Shown in pieces: positions 34,681 through 43,119 of a stretch of 53,128 nucleotides of DNA. Position 1 is the stretch's first letter; each line of letters opens with the position of its first letter. The stretch lies in NCBI GenBank assembly GCA_910586445.1, contig CAJUHV010000023.1, positions 1-53,128 of the forward strand, read 5' to 3'. Source of the stretch: an uncultured Eubacterium sp. GTDB taxonomy: Bacteria; Bacillota; Clostridia; Lachnospirales; Lachnospiraceae. The notes under the pieces were generated by a model. The model was not told the DNA's origin. It saw only the letters and a list, made by a program, of their open reading frames with translations, and made no database searches. The translations under genes were made by a program, and so were the position numbers.

Positions 34681-36009
34681 ATGTTTGAAAATATGCTGGA
34701 GCAGGAAGCAAGGAATCATATACTGCAGTGTGTGGATGAATACTGCAGGAAATTTCATGGCAGGGAATGGAAAAAGGGGGATCCTGTTTCTTATGCCGGA
34801 CGTGTTTATGACAGTGCGGAAATGGTAAATCTCGTAGACAGCTCCTTGGAATTCTGGTTGACTGCAGGACGGTATACAGAGATGTTTGAAAAGGGGCTGG
34901 CTGAATATCTGGGCATCCGGTACTGCTCTATGGTAAATTCTGGGTCGTCGGCAAACCTGCTGGCGTTTATGGCGCTGACCTCGCCGCTTTTGGGAGAACG
35001 GCGTATTAGGCGCGGGGATGAGGTGATTACTGCAGCAGCAGGATTTCCTACGACTGTGTCGCCTGCCATACAGTACGGGGCTGTGCCGGTATTTGTAGAT
35101 GTAAAGGTCCCGCAGTATAACGTGGACGTGCACGTGCTGGAAGAGGCTGTTTCAGATAAGACAAAGGCGGTCATGATCGCGCATACGCTGGGAAACCCTT
35201 TTGACCTGAAAAGCGTAAAGGAATTCTGCGGCAGGCACGGGCTGTGGCTGATTGAAGACAACTGCGATGCCCTCGGTTCACGGTACCGGCTGGACGGCAG
35301 GTGGCACATGACAGGGACGGTGGGAGATATCGGCACGTCTAGCTTTTATCCGCCGCATCATATGACGACCGGGGAGGGCGGGGCTGTTTATACGGACAAC
35401 CCGCTGCTGCATAAGATCATGCGTTCCATGAGGGACTGGGGGAGGGACTGCACATGCCCGCCCGGCCGTGACAATATGTGTGGGCACCGTTTCGAAGGCC
35501 GTTTCGGGGAGCTGCCGCAGGGATATGACCATAAATATGTGTATTCCCATTTTGGCTATAACTTGAAGGCCACGGACATGCAGGCGGCTATCGGATGTGC
35601 ACAGTTGGAAAAGGCTGCATTTTTTGCGGAACGCAGGAAATATAATTTCGAAAGAATCTATCAGGGGCTGGAGGACCTGCAGGACAGGCTGGTCCTGCCG
35701 GAGGCATGTGCGGAATCAGACCCCGACTGGTTCGGTTTCCCGATTACATGCAGGGAAGGGACAGGACGCGGAAGGGTCGTGTCCGGGCTCGAAGGACAGG
35801 GAATCCAAACAAGGATGCTGTTCGCGGGAAATATAACAAGGCATCCGTGCTTTGACAGCATGCGCAGGGAAAAATACGGCTATCGGACTATAGGAGCGCT
35901 GCCGGAGACGGACCGGATTATGAAGGATACTTTCTGGCTAGGCGTGTATCCGGGCATGACGGATGAAATGGTGGAGGCTGTCATACAGGCGGTAAGGAGC
36001 AGCATATAA
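34681..36009 (+). CDS. rfbH: CDP-6-deoxy-4-hexulose-3-dehydrase (RfbH/DdhC/E1-type)
   Basis: The protein has 442 residues of the DegT/DnrJ/EryC1 fold. The PLP Lys is replaced by His (SSFYPPHHMTTGEGGAV), the mark of the E1 dehydrase. The [2Fe-2S] ligands appear as DCTCPPGRDNMCGHRF. Other family features are MVNSGSSANLLAFMAL and WLIEDNCDALGSRY. RfbH removes the 3-hydroxyl from CDP-4-keto-6-deoxyglucose, normally with a reductase partner, and none is seen nearby. Together with rfbF it points to a 3,6-dideoxy sugar, possibly branched if the TPP enzyme at 17995 acts on it. It is GC-richer than its neighbours. Confidence 0.9.
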   Translation: MFENMLEQEARNHILQCVDEYCRKFHGREWKKGDPVSYAGRVYDSAEMVNLVDSSLEFWLTAGRYTEMFEKGLAEYLGIRYCSMVNSGSSANLLAFMALTSPLLGERRIRRGDEVITAAAGFPTTVSPAIQYGAVPVFVDVKVPQYNVDVHVLEEAVSDKTKAVMIAHTLGNPFDLKSVKEFCGRHGLWLIEDNCDALGSRYRLDGRWHMTGTVGDIGTSSFYPPHHMTTGEGGAVYTDNPLLHKIMRSMRDWGRDCTCPPGRDNMCGHRFEGRFGELPQGYDHKYVYSHFGYNLKATDMQAAIGCAQLEKAAFFAERRKYNFERIYQGLEDLQDRLVLPEACAESDPDWFGFPITCREGTGRGRVVSGLEGQGIQTRMLFAGNITRHPCFDSMRREKYGYRTIGALPETDRIMKDTFWLGVYPGMTDEMVEAVIQAVRSSI

Positions 36010-36074
36010 TGCCGGCACAAAAAAACTGATAAGAAGGAAAAAGGGCAGATGAAAAACAGGAGGGCTTGGGGCAT

Positions 36075-37122
36075 ATGTGCGGGGAGAATGCAGCACGGAT
36101 AATAAAGCAGAGGGAGGAGCTGTTTGATGCGGTAAAAGGGATTGGCATATTTTTGGTTGTGGCAGGGCATCTGCTGTCGGGAGCATCAATCGCGCAGGAG
36201 TTTATAGCAGCCTGTCATATGCCGGTTTTTTTCTTTGTAAGCGGTTATTTTTTTATAGGGAGCTGCCCAAAATACAGTGCAGGCGCATTCGCAGGCAGAA
36301 AGGCAAGGACGCTGCTTGTGCCGTATTTTTGCTGGTCGCTGGCTTCGCTGCTGATGAATGGGATTCCATATATCATTAACTGTGATTTTTCTGGATTGTA
36401 TGAGTTATTGAAAGAGATTTTTATTTATGCAAGAAGCGTGTGGTTTCTGGCCATGCTTTTTTTTACGGACATGTTCTGTTTCATCGTAAAAAAGTGGTCT
36501 GAGCATATTAAATGCAGCCGGTACCTGCTGGCAGTTGGGTGTTGGATCCTGTTTGTTTTTATGGTCACTAAGACAGGCTGCTGGCGGGTGATCAGCATTT
36601 ATAAGTTTGAGTGGCTTTTTCCGTATTTTCTGATTGGGAGTGCCTGCCAGGAAATGGGCCTGCTGGAAAAATTAAAAAAACATTCAATGCGTATCTGGCC
36701 GGCATTTTTGTGGGGGGGGGGTATATCTGATTATTTTAATGGGGGTTTATCATCAGGGCAGCGCATATGTTGAATTTTATGGCGGATTTCAGTTGGACAT
36801 ATGCCATATAGGATATTATCTAGTATTTTACATAGAAGGGTGTGTTGGAATAATGCTCGTTTTTATGGCTGCAGAAATGAACAGGCATGTCAGGCGGTAT
36901 GCGGCGAAAGCGGGGCGTTATAGTCTGGATGTATATGTGCTGCATATGTTTTTTGTTAAGATTATGCAGGCTGTAAGCGGAAGATTCGAGGACTGCATGG
37001 TGTATTATAATTATATAATTGTTCCGATTTATAGTCTGGCGGTGACAGTGGTGATTGTCTATACATCTGAGCATATGCTGCGTAAGTCTGTGCTGTATAG
37101 GGTCAGTATAGGAGGACGCTAA
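36075..37122 (+). pseudogene. Acyltransferase-3 family membrane protein, frameshifted at a G10 tract
   Basis: The start at 36075 follows AGGAGGG. The first frame encodes the acyltransferase-3 signature DAVKGIGIFLVVAGHLLSG, FFFVSGYFF and several membrane segments, then meets ten G (36712-36721) and ends at 36773. The continuation is open in another frame to 37122 (VYLIILMGVYHQGSAYVEFY, YSLDVYVLHMFFVKIMQA). With nine G the two halves join as FLWGGVYLIILMGVY. The enzyme would O-acylate an exported sugar. It reads as a phase-variable gene in the OFF state rather than a dead one, because both halves are otherwise intact. Confidence 0.85.
36712..36721 (+). repeat. G10 homopolymer tract, frame closed
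   Basis: Ten G within the acyltransferase gene. Deleting one gives TGG GGG GGG GTA and a continuous frame of about 348 residues. Confidence 0.9.
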
Positions 37123-37226
37123 AGCGTGTACAGCGTTTTTAGATTTTGATAATGTAATTCTGAAAATATATTTCTAAAATTAATATGAAATGGGATGTTC
37201 AGCGTAGCAGAAAGGAAAGATACGTC

Positions 37227-38690
37227 ATGCAATATAGGGATATTATCAAAGATCAAAAAGCAGCCCCGGTCAGCTTTACTCAAAAAGCAGCATACCTGTA
37301 TCTGGCGCTGCCGATTGTGATCTTTTTTATTTTCTGGGTAAAGCCGATATATGGCATGCCAACGGTTATGCTTATTTTTGCAGCATTAACGAGAATCCTA
37401 TGCAGGGACGGTATGGCAAAAGGGCGGAAACCGGACAAGGAGGAATATAAAAAACTGGCCGTCTGCCTGTTTTTGATCTGTATCTGGGTATACTTTTCCG
37501 GGATCGGCAGGTTTGTATTTCAAAATCCAGATCATCTATATCGGAATGCGATGTTTCGTATACTGGTTGATCAGCATTGGCCGGTTATTTATGAACGGCT
37601 TGGGGCTTATTCGGGCAGGCCGTTAGCACTTATCTATTATTTTGCATTCTGGCTGCCGGCTGCTGTTGTAGGAAAGCTCTTTACCATAGAGGCAGGCTTT
37701 ACCTTTCAGGCGGTCTGGGCAGCAGCCGGCGTATTTTTGGCTTTCTGTCTGTTTTGCGAGTTTCGAGGCAGGGTGAGGATGCGCTACCTGGCCATATTTG
37801 TTATTTTCAGCGGGTTGGACATCATTGGGGCAGATGTGATGGATATGGGCTTTGAGCTTTTTTCCAAGGATCATCTGGAATGGTGGGGCGTCGGGCTGCA
37901 GTATTCCAGCTTTACGACGCAGCTGTTCTGGGTGTTTAATCAGGCGGTTCCGGCGTGGCTGATTACGGCCATGATTTTGGTACAGAAGGACCGCCGGACG
38001 CTGGTGTTTATTTATTCGTTTGCTATATTAAGCTGTACGTTTCCAGCAGTAGGAATGCTGCCGGTTCTTGCATATCAGGCGATTGTGTGTGCTTATGATC
38101 ATGCGCTTGATTGGAAGAAAAACATTTTGAAGCTGATTCAGGAAATCTGTACATGGGAAAATGTGGCCTGCGGCGGCATAATAGGAATTGTATGCTATTT
38201 ATTCCTGCGAAATAACAGTAGCGGGCAGGTGCAGGAAATGGCGGGCATTGAGATCACTGCGTATTTGTTATTTTTATTTTGTGAGGTGTTTTTTTACTTT
38301 CTGCTGCTATTTAAATATTGCGCAAAATGCGGACTGTATTATGTCAGTATGCTTTCATTGGTTTTGATACCATTTGTGGGAGTGGGAACAGGCGGCGACT
38401 TCTGTATGAGGGTGTCGATGCCGGCACTGCTGATCGTGTATCTTTATGTAACGCAGATGTTCGATCAATGTCTGGAGAAAAAGGATTATCTAATGCTGGC
38501 GGCGCTTGTGCTGGTTTTGGCCGTCGGCAGCATAACGCCGGTCCATGAATTTACGCGGACAATTGAAAACACGCAGTCTGGAAATCTGAACCATGGTGAG
38601 GCTGTATTATATCGAGGAAAACTGCCAAATAATTTTTTCGGTTATGCGGATAGAAGTTTCTTTTTTAAGTATCTGGTCAGTGACCGGTAG
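37227..38690 (+). CDS. Polytopic membrane protein of glycan locus
   Basis: About 487 residues with some ten hydrophobic segments (YLALPIVIFFIFWVKPIYG, LAVCLFLICIWVYFSG, FAILSCTFPAVGMLPVLAY) and a polar loop after the second or third (DHLYRNAMFRILVDQHWPVI). The family is not recognised. Polymerases (Wzy-like) and GT-C enzymes have this look. AAAGGAAAG precedes the ATG at 37227, which I prefer to the ATG at 37185. The last codons (AGTATCTGGTCAGTGAC) recur at 129-145 near the left edge of the window, hinting at a lost relative there. Confidence 0.6.
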   Translation: MQYRDIIKDQKAAPVSFTQKAAYLYLALPIVIFFIFWVKPIYGMPTVMLIFAALTRILCRDGMAKGRKPDKEEYKKLAVCLFLICIWVYFSGIGRFVFQNPDHLYRNAMFRILVDQHWPVIYERLGAYSGRPLALIYYFAFWLPAAVVGKLFTIEAGFTFQAVWAAAGVFLAFCLFCEFRGRVRMRYLAIFVIFSGLDIIGADVMDMGFELFSKDHLEWWGVGLQYSSFTTQLFWVFNQAVPAWLITAMILVQKDRRTLVFIYSFAILSCTFPAVGMLPVLAYQAIVCAYDHALDWKKNILKLIQEICTWENVACGGIIGIVCYLFLRNNSSGQVQEMAGIEITAYLLFLFCEVFFYFLLLFKYCAKCGLYYVSMLSLVLIPFVGVGTGGDFCMRVSMPALLIVYLYVTQMFDQCLEKKDYLMLAALVLVLAVGSITPVHEFTRTIENTQSGNLNHGEAVLYRGKLPNNFFGYADRSFFFKYLVSDR

Positions 38691-38814
38691 TATATATACT
38701 TACAAAACGTAAACACGAATGTTTGATCAATACCGTGCATAAAAATCAGTTCCTTTTCTATATCCGTGCATAAAATTTACAAAGAAGGTTATTTTAGGTT
38801 AAGGATGGTACAAA

Positions 38815-39627
38815 ATGGGTTTTGCGTCCCGAATGTCAAAATCTTTCAAACATGCACTGGCCCTGACGCTTGACGATGAGTCAAAATATATTCTGCTCAG
38901 TGACTGCCACAGGGGAGACGGCAGGCAGGATGATAATTTCCAGAAAAATGAATTTATATATCTGGCTGCGCTGCGGTTTTACATGTGCCGCGGATTTACT
39001 TATCTGGAGCTTGGTGATGGCGACGAGCTGTGGGAAAACCGCTCTATAACAAAGATCAGGGAAATGCATCCGCATAGCTTTCAAATGATGGAACGGTATG
39101 CGGCCGCCGGCCGCCTGTATGCCGTATATGGCAACCACGATATGGTAAAGAAGGATGAGCCTGGTTTTTATCCGGCGATCATACTAAAAGATTCGCTTGG
39201 GAAAAAGGATATTTATCTGACGCATGGGCATCAGGCGGGCATTATGAACAGCACGTTTTGGAAGGTAAACCGTTTTTTGGTACGTTATTTATGGAAAAAT
39301 CTAGAGCTTTTAGGGGTGCCTGACCCTACCAGCGCAGCAAAAAATAATATCAAAAAAGACCAGACAGAAAAGCGTCTGGCAGGCTGGGCCGCAGATCATG
39401 ATGTGCTGCTTGTTACGGGGCATACCCACCGGCCGATGGCGGGAACGAGAAAGTCGCCTTATTTTAATACCGGCAGCTGTGTGTATCCAGAGGAAATTAC
39501 CGGGATTGAGATAGAACATAGGTGCATCACGCTGGTAAAATGGTCGCTTGGAACGAGGGATGACCAGACTGTTTATGTATATAGAGAAGTGCTGGGAGAA
39601 AAGATTTGTATTGATGAATATGTATAA
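38815..39627 (+). CDS. Calcineurin-like metallophosphoesterase
   Basis: The protein has 270 residues with the metal-binding series of this fold: LLSDCHRGDG (Asp-x-His-type), YLELGDGDELWEN, AVYGNHDMV (GNHD), LTHGHQ and LLVTGHTHRPM. The substrate is unknown; relatives cleave phosphate esters, including nucleotides or sugar phosphates. AAGGATGG precedes the ATG. A strong terminator follows, so it closes the plus-strand unit before the ribosomal genes and need not belong to the glycan locus. Confidence 0.88.
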   Translation: MGFASRMSKSFKHALALTLDDESKYILLSDCHRGDGRQDDNFQKNEFIYLAALRFYMCRGFTYLELGDGDELWENRSITKIREMHPHSFQMMERYAAAGRLYAVYGNHDMVKKDEPGFYPAIILKDSLGKKDIYLTHGHQAGIMNSTFWKVNRFLVRYLWKNLELLGVPDPTSAAKNNIKKDQTEKRLAGWAADHDVLLVTGHTHRPMAGTRKSPYFNTGSCVYPEEITGIEIEHRCITLVKWSLGTRDDQTVYVYREVLGEKICIDEYV

Positions 39628-39655
39628 TGGCCTTTTGAAACAATGCAGTTTTACC

Positions 39656-39695
39656 AAGACAGGGGATTAATTTTCCCTGTCTTTGTACGTTTTTT
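39656..39695 (+). terminator. Rho-independent terminator after the phosphoesterase gene
   Basis: The arms AAGACAGGG and CCCTGTCTT pair around an AT-rich loop and are followed by TTTTTT (39690-39695 region). Confidence 0.85.
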
Positions 39696-39699
39696 CTGG

Positions 39700-39728
39700 T
39701 TGCAATTTGCATAATACCATGCTATAAT
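39700..39728 (+). promoter_or_regulatory. Sigma-A-like promoter for rpmJ
   Basis: TTGCAA (39700-39705) and TATAAT (39723-39728) are exactly 17 bases apart, just downstream of the terminator and about 120 bases before rpmJ. Confidence 0.8.
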
Positions 39729-39848
39729 AGTAGCCGGACGCTTTTGGAATGAGCCTTGAAACGTTGGAAAATAAGCAGATTTTCTTATTTGAGAAAAGCG
39801 GTTTTTTATCATCCGGCGGTTGCAGGTGTAAGGAAAGGAGGATTTGCT

Positions 39849-39962
39849 GTGAAAGTAAGATCATCAGTTAAGCCGATTTGCGATAAATGCAAGGTAATTA
39901 AGAGAAAAGGAAGTATCCGAATTATCTGCGAAAATCCAAAGCACAAACAGCGCCAGGGCTGA
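39849..39962 (+). CDS. rpmJ: Ribosomal protein L36 (bL36)
   Basis: 37 residues: MKVRSSVKPICDKCKVIKRK, then IICENPKHKQRQG. It has the full zinc-ligand set of C+ L36 (two Cys, then Cys and His). The start is GTG at 39849, with AAAGGAGGA six bases upstream. In many Firmicutes infA directly precedes rpmJ; here a terminator and a fresh promoter precede it, and infA is absent. Confidence 0.95.
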   Translation: MKVRSSVKPICDKCKVIKRKGSIRIICENPKHKQRQG

Positions 39963-40462
39963 TCTGGTGCTGTCAGCAGGCAGACAAGCAGATTCTGTCT
40001 GATTGAATGTCTGTTTGATTGAATGAAAGTGGTCAGGCTTTCATAATATGCGTACATGCGTTATTATAATGCATGGGATGCATTTGATATTATGTGCGGC
40101 TGTCAGCAGGGGATTTACAATAGCGGCATGTCCAGAAGGCTGCAGTTATTTTTATAATTCTTCTGCTGATTCATAATAAACAGCGGACACTGCTGTGCCG
40201 TGTATCTTTAATGCCGAGAAGATACTGGTAAATAGTGTCAGCCGCCCCACAGAGGCGGTTTTAGGCCGGATAGGCTTATGCACACATTTCAGGCCGGCAC
40301 TGCCGGAGCTGCATAAGGGTATCTGGCCATAACTTATCACAAACCAGGATTATTGAAAAATGCGCTTGTTTTTCAATAATATATATTAACCAGGATTATT
40401 GAAAAATGCGCTTGTTTTTCAATAATATATACTAATTTAAGAATTATGGAGGTGTAATACAC
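39963..40462 (+). other. Long leader between rpmJ and rpsM
   Basis: 500 bases without a gene. A GC-rich hairpin, GCCGCC-ccacaga-GGCGGT, at about 40241-40259 is followed by a short T run and may be a weak terminator or attenuator. The tandem hairpins at 40345-40434 follow. A regulatory leader for the alpha-type ribosomal operon is plausible; no separate promoter was identified with confidence. Confidence 0.5.
40345..40434 (+). repeat. Tandemly duplicated 47-bp hairpin before rpsM
   Basis: ATTATTGAAAAA-TGCGCTTG-TTTTTCAATAAT occurs twice (about 40351-40382 and 40398-40429), 47 bases apart, inside a near-perfect duplication starting ACCAGG. Each copy has a 12-base-pair stem and an 8-base loop. 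Confidence 0.8.
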
Positions 40463-40831
40463 ATGGCACGTATCGCAGGTGTAGATTTACCAAGAGAGAA
40501 ACGTGTGGAAATCGGATTGACTTATATCTATGGTATTGGAAGGGCAAGCTCAAACCGTATTCTTGCAGAGGCAAAAGTAAACCCGGATACCCGCTGCAGA
40601 GATCTGACGGATGATGAAGTGCGCAGAATCAGCGCTGTCATCGATGAGACGCAGACGGTAGAAGGTGATCTGCGCAGGGAGATCGCCTTAAATATCAAGA
40701 GGCTTCAGGAAATCGGATGCTACCGCGGCATTCGTCATAGAAAAGGACTGCCGGTGCGCGGACAGAAAACAAAGACAAATGCCAGAACGAGAAAAGGTCC
40801 TAAGAGAACAGTTGCAAATAAGAAGAAATAA
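40463..40831 (+). CDS. rpsM: Ribosomal protein S13 (uS13)
   Basis: 122 residues, the usual length: MARIAGVDLPREKRVEIGLT, then YRGIRHRKGLPVRGQKTKTN and a basic tail. It binds 16S rRNA in the small-subunit head. ATGGAGGTG lies upstream of the ATG. First gene of the rpsM-rpsK-rpsD-rpoA-rplQ run. Confidence 0.98.
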   Translation: MARIAGVDLPREKRVEIGLTYIYGIGRASSNRILAEAKVNPDTRCRDLTDDEVRRISAVIDETQTVEGDLRREIALNIKRLQEIGCYRGIRHRKGLPVRGQKTKTNARTRKGPKRTVANKKK

Positions 40832-40881
40832 TGTGCATAGTAAATAGAATGAATAATTTAAGAAAGTAGGTTAGTTTAGAA

Positions 40882-41277
40882 ATGGCTAAGAAAGTTGCAA
40901 AAAAAGTAACAAAAAAGCGTATTAAGAAAAACGTTGAACGTGGTCAGGCACATATTCAGTCATCTTTTAACAATACGATTGTTACGATTACAGATACTGA
41001 AGGAAATGCCTTATCCTGGGCAAGCGCAGGCGGCCTTGGATTTAGAGGTTCAAAGAAATCTACTCCGTATGCTGCACAGATGGCAGCAGAGACTGCTACA
41101 AAGGCAGCTCTTGTGCACGGTTTGAAAACAGTTGACGTAATGGTAAAAGGACCGGGTTCTGGCAGAGAGGCTGCAATCCGCGCGCTTTCTGCATGCGGGC
41201 TCGAGGTTACATCCATCCGTGACGTAACGCCGGTTCCTCATAACGGATGCCGTCCGCCAAAACGTAGAAGAGTTTAA
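40882..41277 (+). CDS. rpsK: Ribosomal protein S11 (uS11)
   Basis: 131 residues. After a basic start (KKVAKKVTKKRIKK) come HIQSSFNNTIVTITDTEGNA, GLGFRGSKKSTPYAAQ, VMVKGPGSGREAAIRAL and the invariant end PHNGCRPPKRRRV. It is part of the 30S platform. Confidence 0.98.
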   Translation: MAKKVAKKVTKKRIKKNVERGQAHIQSSFNNTIVTITDTEGNALSWASAGGLGFRGSKKSTPYAAQMAAETATKAALVHGLKTVDVMVKGPGSGREAAIRALSACGLEVTSIRDVTPVPHNGCRPPKRRRV

Positions 41278-41296
41278 TTAGGAGGGATAGACTAAG

Positions 41297-41890
41297 ATGG
41301 CAGTAAATAGAGTACCTGTACTGAAAAGATGCAGATCGCTTGGTCTGGAGCCAAGTTATTTAGGATATGATAAAAAATCAAAGAGAACATTACAGAGATC
41401 AAACCGCAAGATGTCTGAATACGCTCTGCAGCTGCGTGAAAAGCAGAAAGCAAAATTTATTTACGGCGTATTAGAAAAGCCTTTCCACAATTATTATGAG
41501 AAGGCTGACCGTATGAAGGGCATGACAGGTGCAAACCTGATGACCATGCTTGAGTCAAGGCTTGACAATGTCATTTTCCGTATGGGATTTGCAAGAACCC
41601 GCAGGGAGGCAAGACAGATTGTAGGCCATAAATTTGTACTGGTAAACGGCAGGAGCGTAAAGATCCCGTCCTACCGCGTAAAAGCCGGTGATGTAGTAGA
41701 AATTAAAGAAAGCAAGAAAAGCATCCAGAGAATGAAGGATATCGTTGAGGTAACGGCTGGAAGGCTTGTTCCTGAATGGATCGACGTGAATCTGGAAGGC
41801 CTTCAGGGAACAGTAAAAGAACTGCCTACCCGTGAGATGATCGACGTGCCGGTAGAGGAAATGCTTATCGTCGAATTATATTCGAAATAA
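41297..41890 (+). CDS. rpsD: Ribosomal protein S4 (uS4)
   Basis: 197 residues with the S4 RNA-binding fold (ESRLDNVIFRMGFARTRREA, GHKFVLVNGRSVKIPSYRVK). AGGAGGG precedes the ATG. The N-terminus lacks the four-Cys zinc site, so it is the zinc-free form. S4 nucleates 30S assembly and represses its own operon in many bacteria, relevant to the structured leader upstream of rpsM. Confidence 0.98.
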   Translation: MAVNRVPVLKRCRSLGLEPSYLGYDKKSKRTLQRSNRKMSEYALQLREKQKAKFIYGVLEKPFHNYYEKADRMKGMTGANLMTMLESRLDNVIFRMGFARTRREARQIVGHKFVLVNGRSVKIPSYRVKAGDVVEIKESKKSIQRMKDIVEVTAGRLVPEWIDVNLEGLQGTVKELPTREMIDVPVEEMLIVELYSK

Positions 41891-41932
41891 TTGATGTAAC
41901 GCACGCTTGATCCGAAAAGGAGGGACTTGGTA

Positions 41933-42892
41933 GTGTTCGATTTTGAAAGACCTAATATTGAAATAGCAGAAATTTCCGAAGACAAAAAATACGGCCGGTT
42001 CGTAGTGGAACCTTTGGAAAGGGGCTACGGTACAACACTAGGTAATTCTCTTAGGAGGATTATGCTGTCTTCCCTGCCGGGAGTAGCCGTAAGTCAGGTG
42101 AAAATCGATGGTGTTCTGCATGAGTTCAGTTCTATTCCGGGTGTAAAGGAAGATGTAGCCGAGATCATAATGAACATTAAGAATCTGGCATTGAAAAATA
42201 CCAGCAGTACAAACGAGTCTAAAGTTGCTTACATTGAATTTGAAGGTGAAGGCGTAGTCACGGCAGCAGATATACAGGTAGATTCTGATATATCAATTTT
42301 AAATCCAGAGATGGAAATCGCACATTTAAATGGCGGAACGGATTCTAAGCTCTATATGGAGCTTACGATCACAAAAGGCCGTGGATATGTCAGCGCGGAT
42401 AAAAACAAGAATCCGGAATTGCCGATCGGGGTAATTGCTGTAGATTCCATTTATACACCGGTAGAACGTGTAAATCTGACTGTGGAAAATACACGTGTCG
42501 GGCAGATTACTGATTATGATAAACTGACACTGGAAGTATTTACAAATGGGACTTTAGAGCCGGATGAGGCAGTAAGCCTTGCGGCTAAGGTGTTAAGTGA
42601 ACATTTGAATCTCTTTATTGACCTGTCTGAGAATGCGAAGACTGCAGAGGTTATGGTCGAGAAGGAGGATAATGCGAAGGAGAAAGTCCTTGAAATGAAC
42701 ATTGACGAACTGGAATTATCTGTGCGTTCTTACAACTGCTTAAAGCGGGCAGGCATCAACACGGTTGAAGAACTGACAAACAGGACGCCGGATGACATGA
42801 TGAAGGTTCGTAACCTTGGACGTAAGTCTTTAGAAGAGGTATTAGCGAAATTAAAAGAATTAGGCCTTCAGCTAAACCCTGGAGACGAGTAA
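41933..42892 (+). CDS. rpoA: RNA polymerase alpha subunit
   Basis: About 319 residues. The N-terminal assembly domain has VEPLERGYGTTLGNSLRRIM, and the C-terminal domain contacting UP elements and activators has LSVRSYNCLKRAGINTVEEL and VRNLGRKSLEEVLAKLKELG. The GTG at 41933 gives the clostridial start FDFERPNIEIAEISEDKKYG and has AAAAGGAGGG eight bases upstream; the TTG at 41927 is too close to that site. Confidence 0.97.
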   Translation: MFDFERPNIEIAEISEDKKYGRFVVEPLERGYGTTLGNSLRRIMLSSLPGVAVSQVKIDGVLHEFSSIPGVKEDVAEIIMNIKNLALKNTSSTNESKVAYIEFEGEGVVTAADIQVDSDISILNPEMEIAHLNGGTDSKLYMELTITKGRGYVSADKNKNPELPIGVIAVDSIYTPVERVNLTVENTRVGQITDYDKLTLEVFTNGTLEPDEAVSLAAKVLSEHLNLFIDLSENAKTAEVMVEKEDNAKEKVLEMNIDELELSVRSYNCLKRAGINTVEELTNRTPDDMMKVRNLGRKSLEEVLAKLKELGLQLNPGDE

Positions 42893-43119
42893 CAAACAGC
42901 AGGGCCTTTTAACGGCCTTATAGATATGAATATTGAATGGCTGGGCTGATAAGCCCGCAAGTGTGCAGCCCGGTCTGTTTCTGGCAGGGAAAGCCAGCTC
43001 TGCCAGACGTATAGCGCAGGCTATATGCCAAGTGGCGAATTGACATGCAAATATCAGCATCCGGCAGATAATCCCAAAGTGTGCTGCCGAATGTACCACG
43101 GATTTGGAGGAAATTAACA

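Noticed and set aside
34498..35133. Minus-strand open frame of 211 codons opposite rfbH
   Set aside because: It is antisense to a well-supported gene and to a mobile element, with no domain features.
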